64,000 nucleotides of DNA, taken from Thioclava sp. ES.031. GTDB lineage: Bacteria; Pseudomonadota; Alphaproteobacteria; Rhodobacterales; Rhodobacteraceae. Below the pieces are notes generated by a model. The model searched no databases. It saw only the letters and a program-made list of their open reading frames with translations, and was not told the origin of the DNA. The stretch spans positions 3,412,501 through 3,476,500 of the forward strand of contig NZ_PDJO01000001.1 of assembly GCF_002563775.1 (NCBI RefSeq), written 5' to 3'. The translations under genes were made by a program, and so were the position numbers. Every line of letters starts with the position of its first letter. Position 1 is the stretch's first letter. Positions 16,305 through 25,420 of this stretch are shown here, piece by piece.

Positions 16305-18713
16305 TTAGCTGCGCAGCGTGCCGCCGGTGGCCTTGCTCACCTTCTCGACGATCTTCTTGCTCACCGCTTCGATCTCGGCATCGGTCAGCGTCTTGTCGGC
16401 GGGCTGCATCCGCACCGTCAGCGCGATCGACTTCTTGCCCGCGCCCATCTGAGCCTCGGCCTTGGCGCCGGTGAACTGGTCGAAGACATTGACGCTCTCG
16501 ATCAGCTTCTTGTCGGCGCCCATCGCCGCATTCACGGCCGTCAGCGCCTCGACATTCGCATCGACGACGAAGGCGAAATCGCGCTCGACCGCCTGCAGGT
16601 CGGAAATCTGCAGCGCGGGCCGCGTTGCGCCCTTCTTCTTCGGGAAGGGGATGTTTGCCAGCCGGATCGTGAAGGCGACCGCCGGGCCTTTCACGCCCAG
16701 TTCGCGCAGCACCTTGGGATGCACCTCGCCGAAGGTCGCCAGCAGGTTCGGACCAAGCGCCACATTGCCTGCCCGGCCCGGATGCCACCACGCATCGAGC
16801 TTGCGGTTGATCTGCGCACGCGCCGGGGCACCGACCGCGGCCAGCACGGCCTCGGCATCGGCCTTCGCATCATAGAGGTCCACCGGACGGCGCGAGCCGA
16901 AGGGATCGCGCGGCGCGGAGTGCCCCACCAGAAGCCCGGTCGCCTGCAGAACCTGCTCGCCCGGCTCGCCGCCGTTGAAGGCGGGCCCCACTTCGAACAG
17001 CGCCAGATCGTTCAGACCGCGCGCCTGATTGCGGGCGGCCGCCTGCAGCAGACCCGGCAGCAGATCGGGGCGCATATGCGTCATCTCCGAGCTGATCGGG
17101 TTCTCCAGCTTCGTCGCATCCGCGCCACCGCCGAACAGCTTGGCGGACGCCTCGTCGATGAAGCTGTAGGTCACGCATTCATTGTAGCCCAAAGCCGCCG
17201 TCGTGCGCCGCGCCATCCGCTCGCGCTGCTGCATCGGGGTGAGGATCGCGCCGGGCACGCCGGTCGTCTCGCGGCCCATCGGCTTGCCGATCAGCTTCGT
17301 CAGCGAGGCGATCCGCGCCACTTCCTCGACCAGATCGGCCGCGCCCAGCACGTCGGGGCGCCAGGTCGGGGGCGTCGCCATGTCGCCGTCGAGCGTGAAG
17401 CCCAGAGCTTCCAGCGTCTCGCGCTGGGTGGTCTCGGGAATGTCCATGCCGACGAGCGAGATCACCCGTGCCGGGTCCAGCTTGTAAGCGCGGCTGACAT
17501 CGGGCACCGCGCCGTCCATCACCAGCTCCGACACTTCGCCACCGCAGAGATCGACGACCATCTTCGCCGCCAAATCGAGCCCCGGCAGCGTGAAGGCCGG
17601 ATCGACGCCGCGCTCGAAGCGGTAGCGCGCATCCGAGTTGATCTTCAGCGCGCGACCGGTCGCCGCGATGGTGATCGGGTCCCAATAGGCGCTCTCGAGG
17701 AACACATCGACCGTGTCCTCGTCGGCCCCGGACTCCTCGCCACCCATGATCCCGGCAAGGCTCTCGACGCCCTTGTCGTCGCAGATCACCATGTCGCCTG
17801 CGCGCACGGTATAGGTCTTCTCGTCGAGCGCGAGGAATTCCTCGCCGCCCTCAGCCGGCTTGATCACCAGATTGCCCGCCACCTTCTTCATGTCGAAGAC
17901 GTGGAGCGGCCGGTTCAGGTCATAGGTGAAGTAGTTCGTGATATCGACCAGCGTCGAGATCGGACGCAGACCGATCGCCTTGAGCCGCTTTTGCAGCCAT
18001 TCCGGGCTCGGCCCGTTCTTCACGCCCCGGATCACGCGACCAGCAAATAGCGGGCAGCCCTTTTCCTTCAACGCCGGGTCGATGGTGACGGACACGGGCG
18101 CATCGAACGCCCCCTCGACCGCCGGGATCTCCAGCGGCTTGAGCTTGCCCAGCCCCCGCGCCGCCAGATCGCGCGCGATGCCGCGCACACCCAGAGCATC
18201 GGGGCGGTTCGGCGTGATCGCGATCTCGATCACCGGATCGACCGCCTCGGGACGGTTCGCAGCCAGCCAGTCGGTGAACTTCTGCCCGACCTCGCCCGAC
18301 GGCAGTTCGATGATCCCGTTATGCTCGTCCGAGAGCTCTAGCTCGCGTTCGGAGGCCATCATCCCGTGGCTCTCCACCCCGCGGATATTGCCCACCGACA
18401 GCGTCACGTCGATGCCCGGCACGTAATCGCCGGGCTTGGCCAGCACGACCGTGATCCCGGCCCGCGCATTCGGCGCACCGCAGACGATCTGCGTCACACC
18501 CTCATCCGTCTCGACCATGCAGACCCGCAGACGATCGGCGTCGGGGTGCTGCTCGGCGGACTGCACACGCGCGAGCGTAAACGTCTCCAGCTTCGCCGCC
18601 GGATCGACGACTTCCTCGACTTCAAGACCCAGATCGGTGAGCGCCTCGGCGATCTGATCGACGGTGGCCTCGGTCTCGAGATGATCCTTGAGCCAGGACA
18701 GGGTGAATTTCAT
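16305..18713 (-). CDS. pheT: Phenylalanine-tRNA ligase beta subunit
   Basis: An 802-residue subunit of the alpha2-beta2 phenylalanyl-tRNA synthetase, normal for alphaproteobacteria. It starts MKFTLSWLKDHLETEATVD; an OB-fold tRNA-binding domain covers about residues 40-150, followed by B3/B4 (editing) and B5 domains, and it ends with the anticodon-binding FDX-ACB domain (LQAVERDFAFVVD onwards). ATG 18713 was chosen over an upstream in-frame start because GGGAAG precedes it and MKFTLSWL is the canonical N-terminus. pheS lies about 1.8 kb upstream on the same strand, separated by YrhK and ASCH genes and an opposite-strand acyltransferase gene. Confidence 0.97.
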   Translation of the reverse strand: MKFTLSWLKDHLETEATVDQIAEALTDLGLEVEEVVDPAAKLETFTLARVQSAEQHPDADRLRVCMVETDEGVTQIVCGAPNARAGITVVLAKPGDYVPGIDVTLSVGNIRGVESHGMMASERELELSDEHNGIIELPSGEVGQKFTDWLAANRPEAVDPVIEIAITPNRPDALGVRGIARDLAARGLGKLKPLEIPAVEGAFDAPVSVTIDPALKEKGCPLFAGRVIRGVKNGPSPEWLQKRLKAIGLRPISTLVDITNYFTYDLNRPLHVFDMKKVAGNLVIKPAEGGEEFLALDEKTYTVRAGDMVICDDKGVESLAGIMGGEESGADEDTVDVFLESAYWDPITIAATGRALKINSDARYRFERGVDPAFTLPGLDLAAKMVVDLCGGEVSELVMDGAVPDVSRAYKLDPARVISLVGMDIPETTQRETLEALGFTLDGDMATPPTWRPDVLGAADLVEEVARIASLTKLIGKPMGRETTGVPGAILTPMQQRERMARRTTAALGYNECVTYSFIDEASAKLFGGGADATKLENPISSEMTHMRPDLLPGLLQAAARNQARGLNDLALFEVGPAFNGGEPGEQVLQATGLLVGHSAPRDPFGSRRPVDLYDAKADAEAVLAAVGAPARAQINRKLDAWWHPGRAGNVALGPNLLATFGEVHPKVLRELGVKGPAVAFTIRLANIPFPKKKGATRPALQISDLQAVERDFAFVVDANVEALTAVNAAMGADKKLIESVNVFDQFTGAKAEAQMGAGKKSIALTVRMQPADKTLTDAEIEAVSKKIVEKVSKATGGTLRS

Positions 18714-18723
18714 CGGACTTCCC

Positions 18724-19017
18724 TCAGGATTGCTTGCGCTGCGCGAGGTCCTTGTAATCCCCCATCTCAAGGAGTTTCAACTCCCGCCAAAGCCGGATCG
18801 AGGGTTTTGCGGCGAAAAGGAGCGACCCGATCAGGAACAACCACGTCCCCGGGATCATCAGGCTCTCGTAGAAGAAGAAGATCGAGCCGATGACGAAACA
18901 GAAGGCGGCGCCGAAATCGACCACCGTATAGGCGATCTCCGTGAGGGCGACGAAGCGGCGCTGCTCGGGGGTCTGCTCATGCGATGGGGTGTCGAAGATG
19001 AAGTTACTTTTGGCCAT
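18724..19017 (-). CDS. YrhK-domain small membrane protein
   Basis: A 97-residue protein with two membrane helices, at about residues 30-50 (VVDFGAAFCFVIGSIFFFY) and 55-72 (GTWLFLIGSLLFAAKP), matching the YrhK-like domain. No function is established for the family. It ends ten bases upstream of pheT and its start overlaps the ASCH-domain gene by 14 bases, so all three are probably one transcript. Confidence 0.82.
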   Translation of the reverse strand: MAKSNFIFDTPSHEQTPEQRRFVALTEIAYTVVDFGAAFCFVIGSIFFFYESLMIPGTWLFLIGSLLFAAKPSIRLWRELKLLEMGDYKDLAQRKQS

Positions 19018-19411
19018 CGGTCTCTCCTTGATAATCCTTTACCAAGCGAAACCGCTCGCAAACGAGTTCCATCTCGGGAGTAAAACCTCCGTTACGCTCG
19101 AAATAGGCCTGATGGCCCTGCCGCCAGCCTTCCAGCGTCTCGTCCTCCCCCTCGGCCAGCGCGAAATCCGCGTCGACATCGCAAAAGCGCCGGATCGTGA
19201 CCTCGACGGTCTCGATCATCACCGCCGGTTTGCCGTCCCAGTCGAGCGCAATATCGCGCCGCCCCACCACCGGCATATCCTCGCCCCCTTCGGTGAAATA
19301 GGTGAGCGCGCCACAGGTGGCGGTCTTCTTGCCTTGGCGGATCAGGGCGAGGAGCTGGTCGCAGAGTTCGCGGCTATCGCCGAAGGTGAAGGTGATGGGG
19401 GTGTTGGGCAT
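19004..19411 (-). CDS. ASCH-domain protein
   Basis: A 135-residue protein with an ASCH domain, a PUA-like fold. The segment LIRQGKKTATCGAL is the conserved basic G-K-K-T-A motif, and AMIETVEV-like strands follow. ASCH proteins are thought to bind RNA, and some (YqfB type) hydrolyse N4-acetylcytidine; that activity cannot be assigned here. The gene overlaps YrhK by 14 bases and lies in the pheS-to-pheT interval, consistent with an RNA-related role. Confidence 0.85.
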   Translation of the reverse strand: MPNTPITFTFGDSRELCDQLLALIRQGKKTATCGALTYFTEGGEDMPVVGRRDIALDWDGKPAVMIETVEVTIRRFCDVDADFALAEGEDETLEGWRQGHQAYFERNGGFTPEMELVCERFRLVKDYQGETDGQK

Positions 19412-19563
19412 GGCGTCTTTCGTTCTGGCGGGATGAGCGGATAGCGTTTAGTCCAATCGGTTCGCTGGCGTCCTGCAAGCTCGTTGCAGAAGCCACTTAA
19501 TTATTGAAATAGCTTTCAACATTGGCAACAAGGTGCCATTTGAATTCATGAGGCGTTAGGGCG

Positions 19564-20358
19564 ATGCTTTTACAAGACAAACTCGAGAGCTTCTTAAACG
19601 GAACGCAAATCGAAAACACGCAAGCGATCTCCCGCATCAAGGCAAAGACGTTCGGGCACAAGACAAAAGCGAGTACAAAATTCTACAGTTTTGAGCCCGG
19701 CAGCCGTATCGGCGGGAAATGGCATTCGGACGGAGGCGTTCTCCCGCATGTTGGGTTCATAGGTGCATACTCTTACATCAACGATATGAGCTACCTAAGA
19801 AATGAGGTCTTTGTTGGCCGCTATGCTTCGGTGGGCCGAAGGGTCAGCATAGGCGCCGGGAGGCACACGATAAGCGCGCTATCGACGTCACCACGCTTGT
19901 TCCGCGAAGCGAGGGAGTATTCGAGCGAAGAAGCGGAAAGCATTCGCCAGTATCGGAATACCGACCGAAAGGTGGTGATCGGCTCTGATGTTTGGATTGG
20001 TGATGGGGCAGTGATCATGCCGGGTATCTACATCGCTCACGGCGCAGTAATCGCCGCGAATGCCGTAGTGACAAAAGATGTAGCCGCATATGAAATCGTT
20101 GGCGGCGTTCCGGCTAAAACATTGGGGCGGAGGTTCTCGGATGATTTAGCTAAGCGACTGCTCGAGTCAAAGTGGTGGGAATACCCGCATGCATTCCTGA
20201 AAAGACAGCCTACAGCTAACGTATTTGATTTTCTCGAAGCTTTCGAAAGCGACAAGGAAGCTCCGGTGCATTACGCGACGTATAAAATTAAGAAAGCAAA
20301 GCATGCGTTTGGAGCACTGTTCCGGCCTCCAGTGAACAGTCACGCTTTCAACCAATAA
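19564..20358 (+). CDS. Hexapeptide-repeat (CatB/XAT-like) acyltransferase, lower-GC insertion
   Basis: A 264-residue left-handed beta-helix acyltransferase. Hexapeptide turns run from about residue 60 to 190 ([62 protein letters not shown]). The histidine in [11 protein letters not shown] is placed like the catalytic base of xenobiotic acetyltransferases. A long basic C-terminal tail (about 70 residues) is unusual. The gene runs opposite to its pheS/pheT neighbours, and its base and codon use are clearly more AT-rich (TTA, AGA, ATA codons), which points to acquisition. It could modify a polysaccharide or a drug; the acceptor is unknown. A small CGCGCG-TTTT-CGCGCG hairpin follows at 20381-20396. 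Confidence 0.85.
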   Translation: MLLQDKLESFLNGTQIENTQAISRIKAKTFGHKTKASTKFYSFEPGSRIGGKWHSDGGVLPHVGFIGAYSYINDMSYLRNEVFVGRYASVGRRVSIGAGRHTISALSTSPRLFREAREYSSEEAESIRQYRNTDRKVVIGSDVWIGDGAVIMPGIYIAHGAVIAANAVVTKDVAAYEIVGGVPAKTLGRRFSDDLAKRLLESKWWEYPHAFLKRQPTANVFDFLEAFESDKEAPVHYATYKIKKAKHAFGALFRPPVNSHAFNQ

Positions 20359-20477
20359 TCAAAACTTCACCATCGAGACGCGCGCGTTTTCGCGCGCCCC
20401 GAACCTATTCTCGTCTCTAAGAGATCGTAGGGTATAACTTGCTGGTGCAAGTTTCTCTCAAGATGAAACGGTGCAAT

Positions 20478-21551
20478 TCACCGGCTAAGCCCACCAGCCA
20501 CCGTCGGCAGATCCAGCGCGCTAAACCCGTAATGCTTCAGCCACCGCAGGTCGCTCTCGAAGAACGCCCGCAGGTCGGGGATGCCGTATTTCAGCATCGC
20601 GAGGCGGTCGATCCCAATGCCGAAGGCAAAGCCCTGCCATTCGCTCGGGTCGATCCCGGCCGATTGCAGCACTTTGGGATGCACCATCCCCGAGCCGAGG
20701 ATCTCCATCCAGTCGTCGCCCTCGCCGATCTTCAGGCTGCCGCCCTCCCACGAGCAGCGGATATCGACCTCGGCGGACGGCTCCGTGAAGGGGAAATGCG
20801 AGGCGCGGAAGCGCAGCTCGACGCCGTCCACCTCGAAGAAGGCCTTGCAGAACTCTTCGAGCACCCATTTCAGGTTCGCCATCGAGATGTCTTTGCCGAT
20901 CGCCAGACCTTCGACCTGATGGAACATCGGCGTGTGGGTCTGGTCCATATCCATGCGGTAGACGCGGCCCGGCGCGATCACGCGGATCGGCGCGCCCTGC
21001 TCCAGCATCGCGCGGATCTGCACCGGCGAGGTATGGGTGCGCAGCACATGCGGCGGGCGGTCGTCGCCCTCGTCGCGATGCATGAAGAACGTGTCATGCT
21101 CCTGCCGCGCGGGGTGTTCGGGCGCAATGTTGAGCGCGTCGAAATTGTGCCAGTCGTCTTCGATCTGCGGGCCTTCGGCGACCGCAAAGCCCATATCGGC
21201 GAAGATCGCGGTGACCTCGTCCATCACCTGAGAGACCGGGTGGATCGTGCCCTGACGCCGCGGACGGCCCGGCAGCGTCACATCGAGCCATTCCTCGCGC
21301 AGCCGCGCATCGAGCGCCGCATCCGCCAGCGCCGCCTTCTTCGCGCGCAGCGCCGCGTCGATCTCGTCTTTCAGGACGTTGAGCGCCTTGCCCGTGGTCT
21401 GGCGCTCCTCCGGGGTCATCTTGCCCAGCTCACGCATCTTCAGGCTGATCTCGCCCTTCTTGCCCAAGGCGGCCAGACGGATCTCTTCCAGCGCGGCCTC
21501 GTCGGTCACATCGGCCACGGCGCTCAGGTATTTATCGCGAAGCTCTTGCAT
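20478..21551 (-). CDS. pheS: Phenylalanine-tRNA ligase alpha subunit
   Basis: A 357-residue catalytic subunit of phenylalanyl-tRNA synthetase. Class II motif 2 lies around [20 protein letters not shown], and motif 3 in the C-terminal [22 protein letters not shown]. The N-terminal coiled coil (about 1-85) binds tRNA. It follows rpmI-rplT on the same strand, the usual bacterial context, but pheT does not follow directly. The 399-base leader between rplT and pheS contains two repeat copies and hairpins, but no PheM-like leader peptide was recognised. Confidence 0.97.
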   Translation of the reverse strand: MQELRDKYLSAVADVTDEAALEEIRLAALGKKGEISLKMRELGKMTPEERQTTGKALNVLKDEIDAALRAKKAALADAALDARLREEWLDVTLPGRPRRQGTIHPVSQVMDEVTAIFADMGFAVAEGPQIEDDWHNFDALNIAPEHPARQEHDTFFMHRDEGDDRPPHVLRTHTSPVQIRAMLEQGAPIRVIAPGRVYRMDMDQTHTPMFHQVEGLAIGKDISMANLKWVLEEFCKAFFEVDGVELRFRASHFPFTEPSAEVDIRCSWEGGSLKIGEGDDWMEILGSGMVHPKVLQSAGIDPSEWQGFAFGIGIDRLAMLKYGIPDLRAFFESDLRWLKHYGFSALDLPTVAGGLSR

Positions 21552-21636
21552 ATCATTCCCCGGGAATTTGCTTGGCCCACGGGTTAGCCGCGCCGGCGCG
21601 CCTTTGCAACCTCGCGCTTGCAGGCAAAGGGCGGAT
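21552..21636. other. pheS upstream region
   Basis: Immediate upstream region of pheS; GC-rich without a convincing promoter. The rest of the 399-base pheS-rplT gap (21637-21950) is filled by two copies of the dispersed hairpin repeat, an orphan plus-strand terminator and the rplT terminator, each listed separately. Confidence 0.4.
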
Positions 21637-21692
21637 GGGGGCGCTGCCCCCGGCCTTGCGGCCTCCCCCGGGATATTTCCCTCGAGAAGAAG
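21637..21692 (+). repeat. Dispersed hairpin/GGGATATTT element, copy 1
   Basis: GGGGGCGCTGCCCCC hairpin, a second GGCC-type hairpin, then CCCCCGGGATATTTCCCTCG and AGAAGAAG. It shares the layout and core with five other sites in the window. It lies between pheS and rplT in the orientation opposite to both. Confidence 0.75.
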
Positions 21693-21772
21693 CGCAAGAC
21701 ATCCTTAACCAGAATCGGATTGTCTCGGAGACGCGGTACAGGCGGGGACGCCGATGACCGCTCGAGGAGAAG

Positions 21773-21817
21773 CGCCCGGTCTGCCGCCCGACGATGGGCC
21801 CGAGCCGGGCGTTTTTT
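21773..21817 (+). terminator. Plus-strand terminator without an annotated upstream gene
   Basis: CGCCCGG (21773-21779) pairs with CCGGGCG (21805-21811), with an inner GCCC/GGGC pairing, and is followed by TTTTTTCTT. The polarity is plus strand, but both flanking genes are on the minus strand, so it would end an unannotated transcript of at most roughly 100-200 bases. Confidence 0.6.
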
Positions 21818-21875
21818 CTTCCTCTTGGTGGAAATATCCCGCGGGGCTCGTGAAACGAGCGGGGGCAGAGCCCCC
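21818..21875 (-). repeat. Dispersed hairpin/GGGATATTT element, copy 2
   Basis: Read on the minus strand: GGGGGCTCTGCCCCC, a GCTCG/CGAGC hairpin, then CCCGCGGGATATTTCCACC and AAGAGGAAG. It lies just beyond the rplT terminator and in rplT orientation, facing copy 1 across the orphan terminator. Confidence 0.75.
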
Positions 21876-21895
21876 TCCCCGGCCAGCCACCCGAA

Positions 21896-21926
21896 ACGAA
21901 AAAGGCCGCCCCCGATGGAGCGGCCC
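21896..21926 (-). terminator. Terminator of rpmI-rplT
   Basis: On the minus strand GGCCGCTCC and GGGGCGGCC form a stem followed by TTTTTCG, 25 bases after the rplT stop. It implies that pheS needs its own promoter or read-through. Confidence 0.85.
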
Positions 21927-21950
21927 TTCCCGAATTCTGTCGTAAGCCGA

Positions 21951-22316
21951 TTACGCGGCGGCGGCGGCTTTCGCCTGCTCGACGATCGCGCCGAAGGCTT
22001 CGGGCTCGTGCACGGCGAGATCGGCGAGAACCTTGCGGTCCACTTCGATGCCAGCCTGGTTGAGGCCGAAGATGAACTTCGAGTAGCTCAGATCGGCATC
22101 GACGGCGCGCACGGCGGCGTTGATACGCTGGATCCAGAGCGCGCGGAAATTACGCTTACGGGCTTTACGGTCGCGGGTCGCGTATTGGTTCGCCTTGTCG
22201 ACCGCTTGGGTCGCAGTGCGGAAGTTGCGCGAGCGCGAGGAATAATACCCTTTCGCCTTCTTGAGCACTTTCTTGTGCGCGGCGTGGGTGACCTTACCGG
22301 ATTTGACGCGTGCCAT
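21951..22316 (-). CDS. rplT: 50S ribosomal protein L20
   Basis: 121 residues, normal length. The basic N-terminus [20 protein letters not shown] and the segment [13 protein letters not shown] are typical L20; the C-terminal globular part ends in an alanine-rich tail. It binds 23S rRNA early in 50S assembly. It follows rpmI by 18 bases on the same strand. infC, often the first gene of this operon, is not adjacent here. Confidence 0.98.
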   Translation of the reverse strand: MARVKSGKVTHAAHKKVLKKAKGYYSSRSRNFRTATQAVDKANQYATRDRKARKRNFRALWIQRINAAVRAVDADLSYSKFIFGLNQAGIEVDRKVLADLAVHEPEAFGAIVEQAKAAAAA

Positions 22317-22334
22317 TGTTCAAGTCTCCCGAGT

Positions 22335-22535
22335 TCAGCGGTTGTAGGGCATGTATTTCTTGACGATCTTCGTATCCGCCTCGCAGAGCACCATGGTGCC
22401 CGAGGTTTCGCGGATGAATTTCGTCGAGCGTTTGATCATGCCGTGACGCTTGCCGGCCGGACCCACCTTGACCTTGCCGGTCGCGGTGAACTTGAACCGC
22501 TTCTTGGCAGCGGATTTCGTCTTCATCTTGGGCAT
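22335..22535 (-). CDS. rpmI: 50S ribosomal protein L35
   Basis: 66 residues, starting [20 protein letters not shown], the family signature, and ending in KKYMPYNR. Co-transcribed with rplT, 18 bases apart. Upstream is a 143-base gap to a small membrane-protein gene on the same strand. Confidence 0.98.
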   Translation of the reverse strand: MPKMKTKSAAKKRFKFTATGKVKVGPAGKRHGMIKRSTKFIRETSGTMVLCEADTKIVKKYMPYNR

Positions 22536-22678
22536 TTACAGCTCCTTTGCAGGGTGTGGAAGCGCGACTCGGCATGCCACTTCGGCCGGCCGCGCGGGTT
22601 CAGAGTGGGCCTGTTAGACGCCGCAGGGCGGTTTGGCAAGGGAAAAGTCCGGATCAGCCGCAGTTCCGGAGGGGGACG

Positions 22679-22921
22679 CTAGTAATTGATCACGCGGGCC
22701 AATACGCGCGCCACCGCCTCGGGCACCATCTCGAGCGTGTAGCCGCCTGGGCGGGCAAGAAAGGCCAGCAGGATCAAGGCCACCGCCACGACGATCCCGA
22801 AGGTGGCCGCCCGCGGCGGGCGGCCATCGGAGAAGGCGGAGATCGCGGCCGGGATCGCGAAGATCGCGATCCCCAGCCCGATCGTCAGCAGGAGATCGGT
22901 ATCGATCGAAGAAAGATCCAT
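22679..22921 (-). CDS. Small two-helix membrane protein, function unknown
   Basis: An 80-residue protein with two hydrophobic segments, at about 10-28 (LLLTIGLGIAIFAIPAAISAF) and 40-58 (AATFGIVVAVALILLAFL), joined by a short polar loop SDGRPPR; it ends VARVLARVINY. I do not recognise a named family. It lies between pyk and rpmI on the same strand, 37 bases after the pyk stop, with GGGGGCAGG ahead of its ATG. Confidence 0.7.
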   Translation of the reverse strand: MDLSSIDTDLLLTIGLGIAIFAIPAAISAFSDGRPPRAATFGIVVAVALILLAFLARPGGYTLEMVPEAVARVLARVINY

Positions 22922-22958
22922 CGCCTGCCCCCAGTTTCACCATCCCTGATAGGGAAGG

Positions 22959-24404
22959 TTACTCAGGGTCAGTGCGGTAAATCAATCGCTCATCACAAGG
23001 TGCGACGCGCAGGATGTTCGTGGTGCCCTGCACGTTGAACGGCACACCTGCGGTGACGACGATCTGCTGCGTCTCGTCGGCAAAGCCGAAGTCGCGCGCC
23101 GCGCGGGCGGCGTTGACGACGGCCTGCTTGAACCGCTCCAGCTCACCGGACGGCACCGCATGCACGCCCCAGGTCAGCGTGACCCGGCGCAGCGTCGCCT
23201 CGATCGGCGAGAGCGCAATGATCGGCACGCGCGGACGCTCGCGCGCGATGAGCGCGATCGTCTTGCCCGATTGGGTGTAGGCGCAAATCGCTGCAATGTC
23301 GGTGGTCTCGGCGATCTCGCGCGCAGCGGCCACGATCCCGTCGGCGACGGTCTGGCGCGCAGCGGAACGCGACGCTTCGATCACTTCGCGATAGGTCGGG
23401 TCCTTCTCGACCGAAATCGCGACGTTGTTCATCGTCTCGACCGCTTCGACCGGGTAATTGCCGGCCGCAGATTCCGCGGACAGCATGACCGCATCGGCGC
23501 CCTCGTAGATCGCGGTCGCGACATCGGAGACCTCTGCGCGGGTCGGCATCGGGCTCTCGATCATCGATTCCAGCATCTGCGTCGCCACGATCACGGGCTT
23601 CGCCCAGGTGCGGCATTTGCGGATCAGCTGCTTCTGGATCGGCGGGACGGCCTGAACGGGCAGCTCCACGCCCAGATCGCCGCGGGCGACCATGATCCCG
23701 TCCGAAGCCTGAAGAATCTCGTCGAAGCTGCGCACCGCCGAGGGTTTCTCGATCTTCGACAGGATCGCCGCGCGCCCCTTGGCCAGTTCGCGGGCTTCTT
23801 CGACGTCCTCGGGACGCTGCACGAAGCTCAGCGCGAGCCAGTCGACGCCCATCTCGCAGGCGAATTCCAGATCCTTGCGGTCCTTTTCCGACAGCGCGGC
23901 CAGCGGCAGCACCACGTCGGGGACGTTCACGCCCTTGCGGTCCGAGATCGTACCGCCCACGGTGACGGTGCAATTCGCGAAATCGTCGCCGCAGTCGTCG
24001 ACCACCAGACGGATCTTGCCGTCATTGACCAGCAGCTCCGAGCCCGGCTCGAGCGCCTGGAAAATCTCGGGATGCGGCAGGCACACGCGATGCGTGGCAC
24101 CGGGCTTGTCCTCGAGATCGAAGCGGAACTTGTCGCCGTCCTCCAGCTCCGCCCCATGCGCCGCGAAGGTGCCGACGCGCAATTTCGGGCCCTGAAGATC
24201 CGCGAGGATCGCGATCGGGCGGCCGAACTCGGCTTCGAGTTGGCGAATGATGGCGTGACGGGCGCGATGCTCCTCGTGGGTGCCATGGCTCATGTTCAGG
24301 CGGAACACGTCCGCGCCTGCGACGAACAGAGCTTTGATGCTGTCATAGTCCGAGGAAGAAGGGCCCAGCGTAGCCACGATCTTCACGTTGCGAAGGCGTC
24401 TCAT
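22959..24404 (-). CDS. pyk: Pyruvate kinase
   Basis: A 481-residue glycolytic enzyme (PEP + ADP to pyruvate + ATP). It begins MRRLRNVKIVATLGPSS; the active-site region ILSKIEKPSAV and MVARGDLGVELP is present, as is the ATQMLESMI segment. The C-terminal domain has the allosteric loop region around YTQSGKTIALIARERP. ATG 24404 was chosen because GAGGAC precedes it and the canonical N-terminus starts there; the frame is open further upstream. It is divergent from an N-formylglutamate amidohydrolase gene. Confidence 0.97.
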   Translation of the reverse strand: MRRLRNVKIVATLGPSSSDYDSIKALFVAGADVFRLNMSHGTHEEHRARHAIIRQLEAEFGRPIAILADLQGPKLRVGTFAAHGAELEDGDKFRFDLEDKPGATHRVCLPHPEIFQALEPGSELLVNDGKIRLVVDDCGDDFANCTVTVGGTISDRKGVNVPDVVLPLAALSEKDRKDLEFACEMGVDWLALSFVQRPEDVEEARELAKGRAAILSKIEKPSAVRSFDEILQASDGIMVARGDLGVELPVQAVPPIQKQLIRKCRTWAKPVIVATQMLESMIESPMPTRAEVSDVATAIYEGADAVMLSAESAAGNYPVEAVETMNNVAISVEKDPTYREVIEASRSAARQTVADGIVAAAREIAETTDIAAICAYTQSGKTIALIARERPRVPIIALSPIEATLRRVTLTWGVHAVPSGELERFKQAVVNAARAARDFGFADETQQIVVTAGVPFNVQGTTNILRVAPCDERLIYRTDPE

Positions 24405-24540
24405 GCGTCCTCGTTTTCCGTTCAAATTGATGTCATTTCGTGGGCCAAGTAAGCGTATGGCGCAATTTGTCTCGGGCCGCAACTGGCGTGGCGCAATCTT
24501 TCCCGTTATCTGGGCCATATCGAGTAAGCGTGAAGAGACT

Positions 24541-25287
24541 ATGAACGAAAAACAGCCCCTTTCGATCACCGGAGAGGCACGGACCGGACGCTGGCTGGTC
24601 ACGTGCGATCATGCGCGCAACACCGTGCCCGATTGGGTGGGTGGTGGCGATCTGGGGATCGACGCCGAGGATATGGCGCGCCACATCGCCTATGACGTCG
24701 GTGCACTGGGGCTGTCGGAGGCGCTGGCGGAACGGCTCGACTCGCCGATGATCGCGAGCGATTTTTCGCGCCTCGTGATCGACCCGAACCGGGGCGAAGA
24801 CGATCCGACTCTGGTGATGAAGCTTTATGACGGCACGATCATCCCCGCGAACCGCCATGCCGACGCGGCAGAGGTCGAGCGGCGGCTGGACCGGCTCTAT
24901 CGCCCCTATCATGCGGAATATGCCCGGCTCGCGGCGCGGCGCGACGACACGGTGATCTGCGCGGTTCACTCCTTTACGCCGCGCCTGCGCGGGCGCCCGC
25001 CCCGGCCGTGGGACGTCGGCATCCTGCACGCCCCGGCCGATCCGCGCCTCGCCTATGAGATGATCGCAGCGCTCGAAGCCGAGGGCGATCTCTGCGTGGG
25101 CGACAACCAACCCTATCTGGGCCATCTGGAAGGCGACTCGATCGATCGCCACGCGCTGGCGGATGGTCGCCCGAATGTGCTGCTCGAGCTGCGCAACGAT
25201 CTGATCGCGACACCCGAGCAGCAAGCAGCATGGGCCGACCGCCTCGCACCGATTCTGACGCGGGTTCTGGAGCAGAGCGGCCTCTGA
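24541..25287 (+). CDS. N-formylglutamate amidohydrolase family protein
   Basis: A 248-residue FGase-domain protein. Typical segments are LVTCDHARNTVPDWVG near the N-terminus, SRLVIDPNRGEDDPTLV, ICAVHSFTP and the late VLLELRNDLI. The founding member, HutG, hydrolyses N-formyl-L-glutamate in histidine degradation; no hut genes lie nearby, and many homologues act on other N-acyl or peptide substrates, so the substrate is open. The start at 24541 follows GAAGAG. It is divergent from pyk, with 136 bases between the starts. Confidence 0.9.
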   Translation: MNEKQPLSITGEARTGRWLVTCDHARNTVPDWVGGGDLGIDAEDMARHIAYDVGALGLSEALAERLDSPMIASDFSRLVIDPNRGEDDPTLVMKLYDGTIIPANRHADAAEVERRLDRLYRPYHAEYARLAARRDDTVICAVHSFTPRLRGRPPRPWDVGILHAPADPRLAYEMIAALEAEGDLCVGDNQPYLGHLEGDSIDRHALADGRPNVLLELRNDLIATPEQQAAWADRLAPILTRVLEQSGL

Positions 25288-25363
25288 TTGGCGACAATGA
25301 TTACGCCGGTCGCGCGATTGTTTCCAGGCGGCGCAGCTTCCGCCACATTCTGGCCACATTCTA

Positions 25364-25392
25364 TTGACGACCTCCTAAGAGCATCGGATATT
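25364..25392 (+). promoter_or_regulatory. Probable sigma-70 promoter of the RTX gene
   Basis: TTGACG (25364-25369), a 17-base spacer and GATATT (25387-25392). Transcription would start near 25400, about 20 bases before the ATG at 25421. Confidence 0.6.
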
Positions 25393-25420
25393 TGGCCCTG
25401 ATTTCAGGGGGATATTACCT

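Noticed and set aside
16080..18050. A 656-codon plus-strand frame opposite pheT
   Set aside because: Same reason: pheT on the other strand has full family motifs, while this frame shows none.
20381..20396. CGCGCG-TTTT-CGCGCG hairpin as terminator of the acyltransferase gene
   Set aside because: The stem is short and no T-tract follows on either strand; kept only as a remark.
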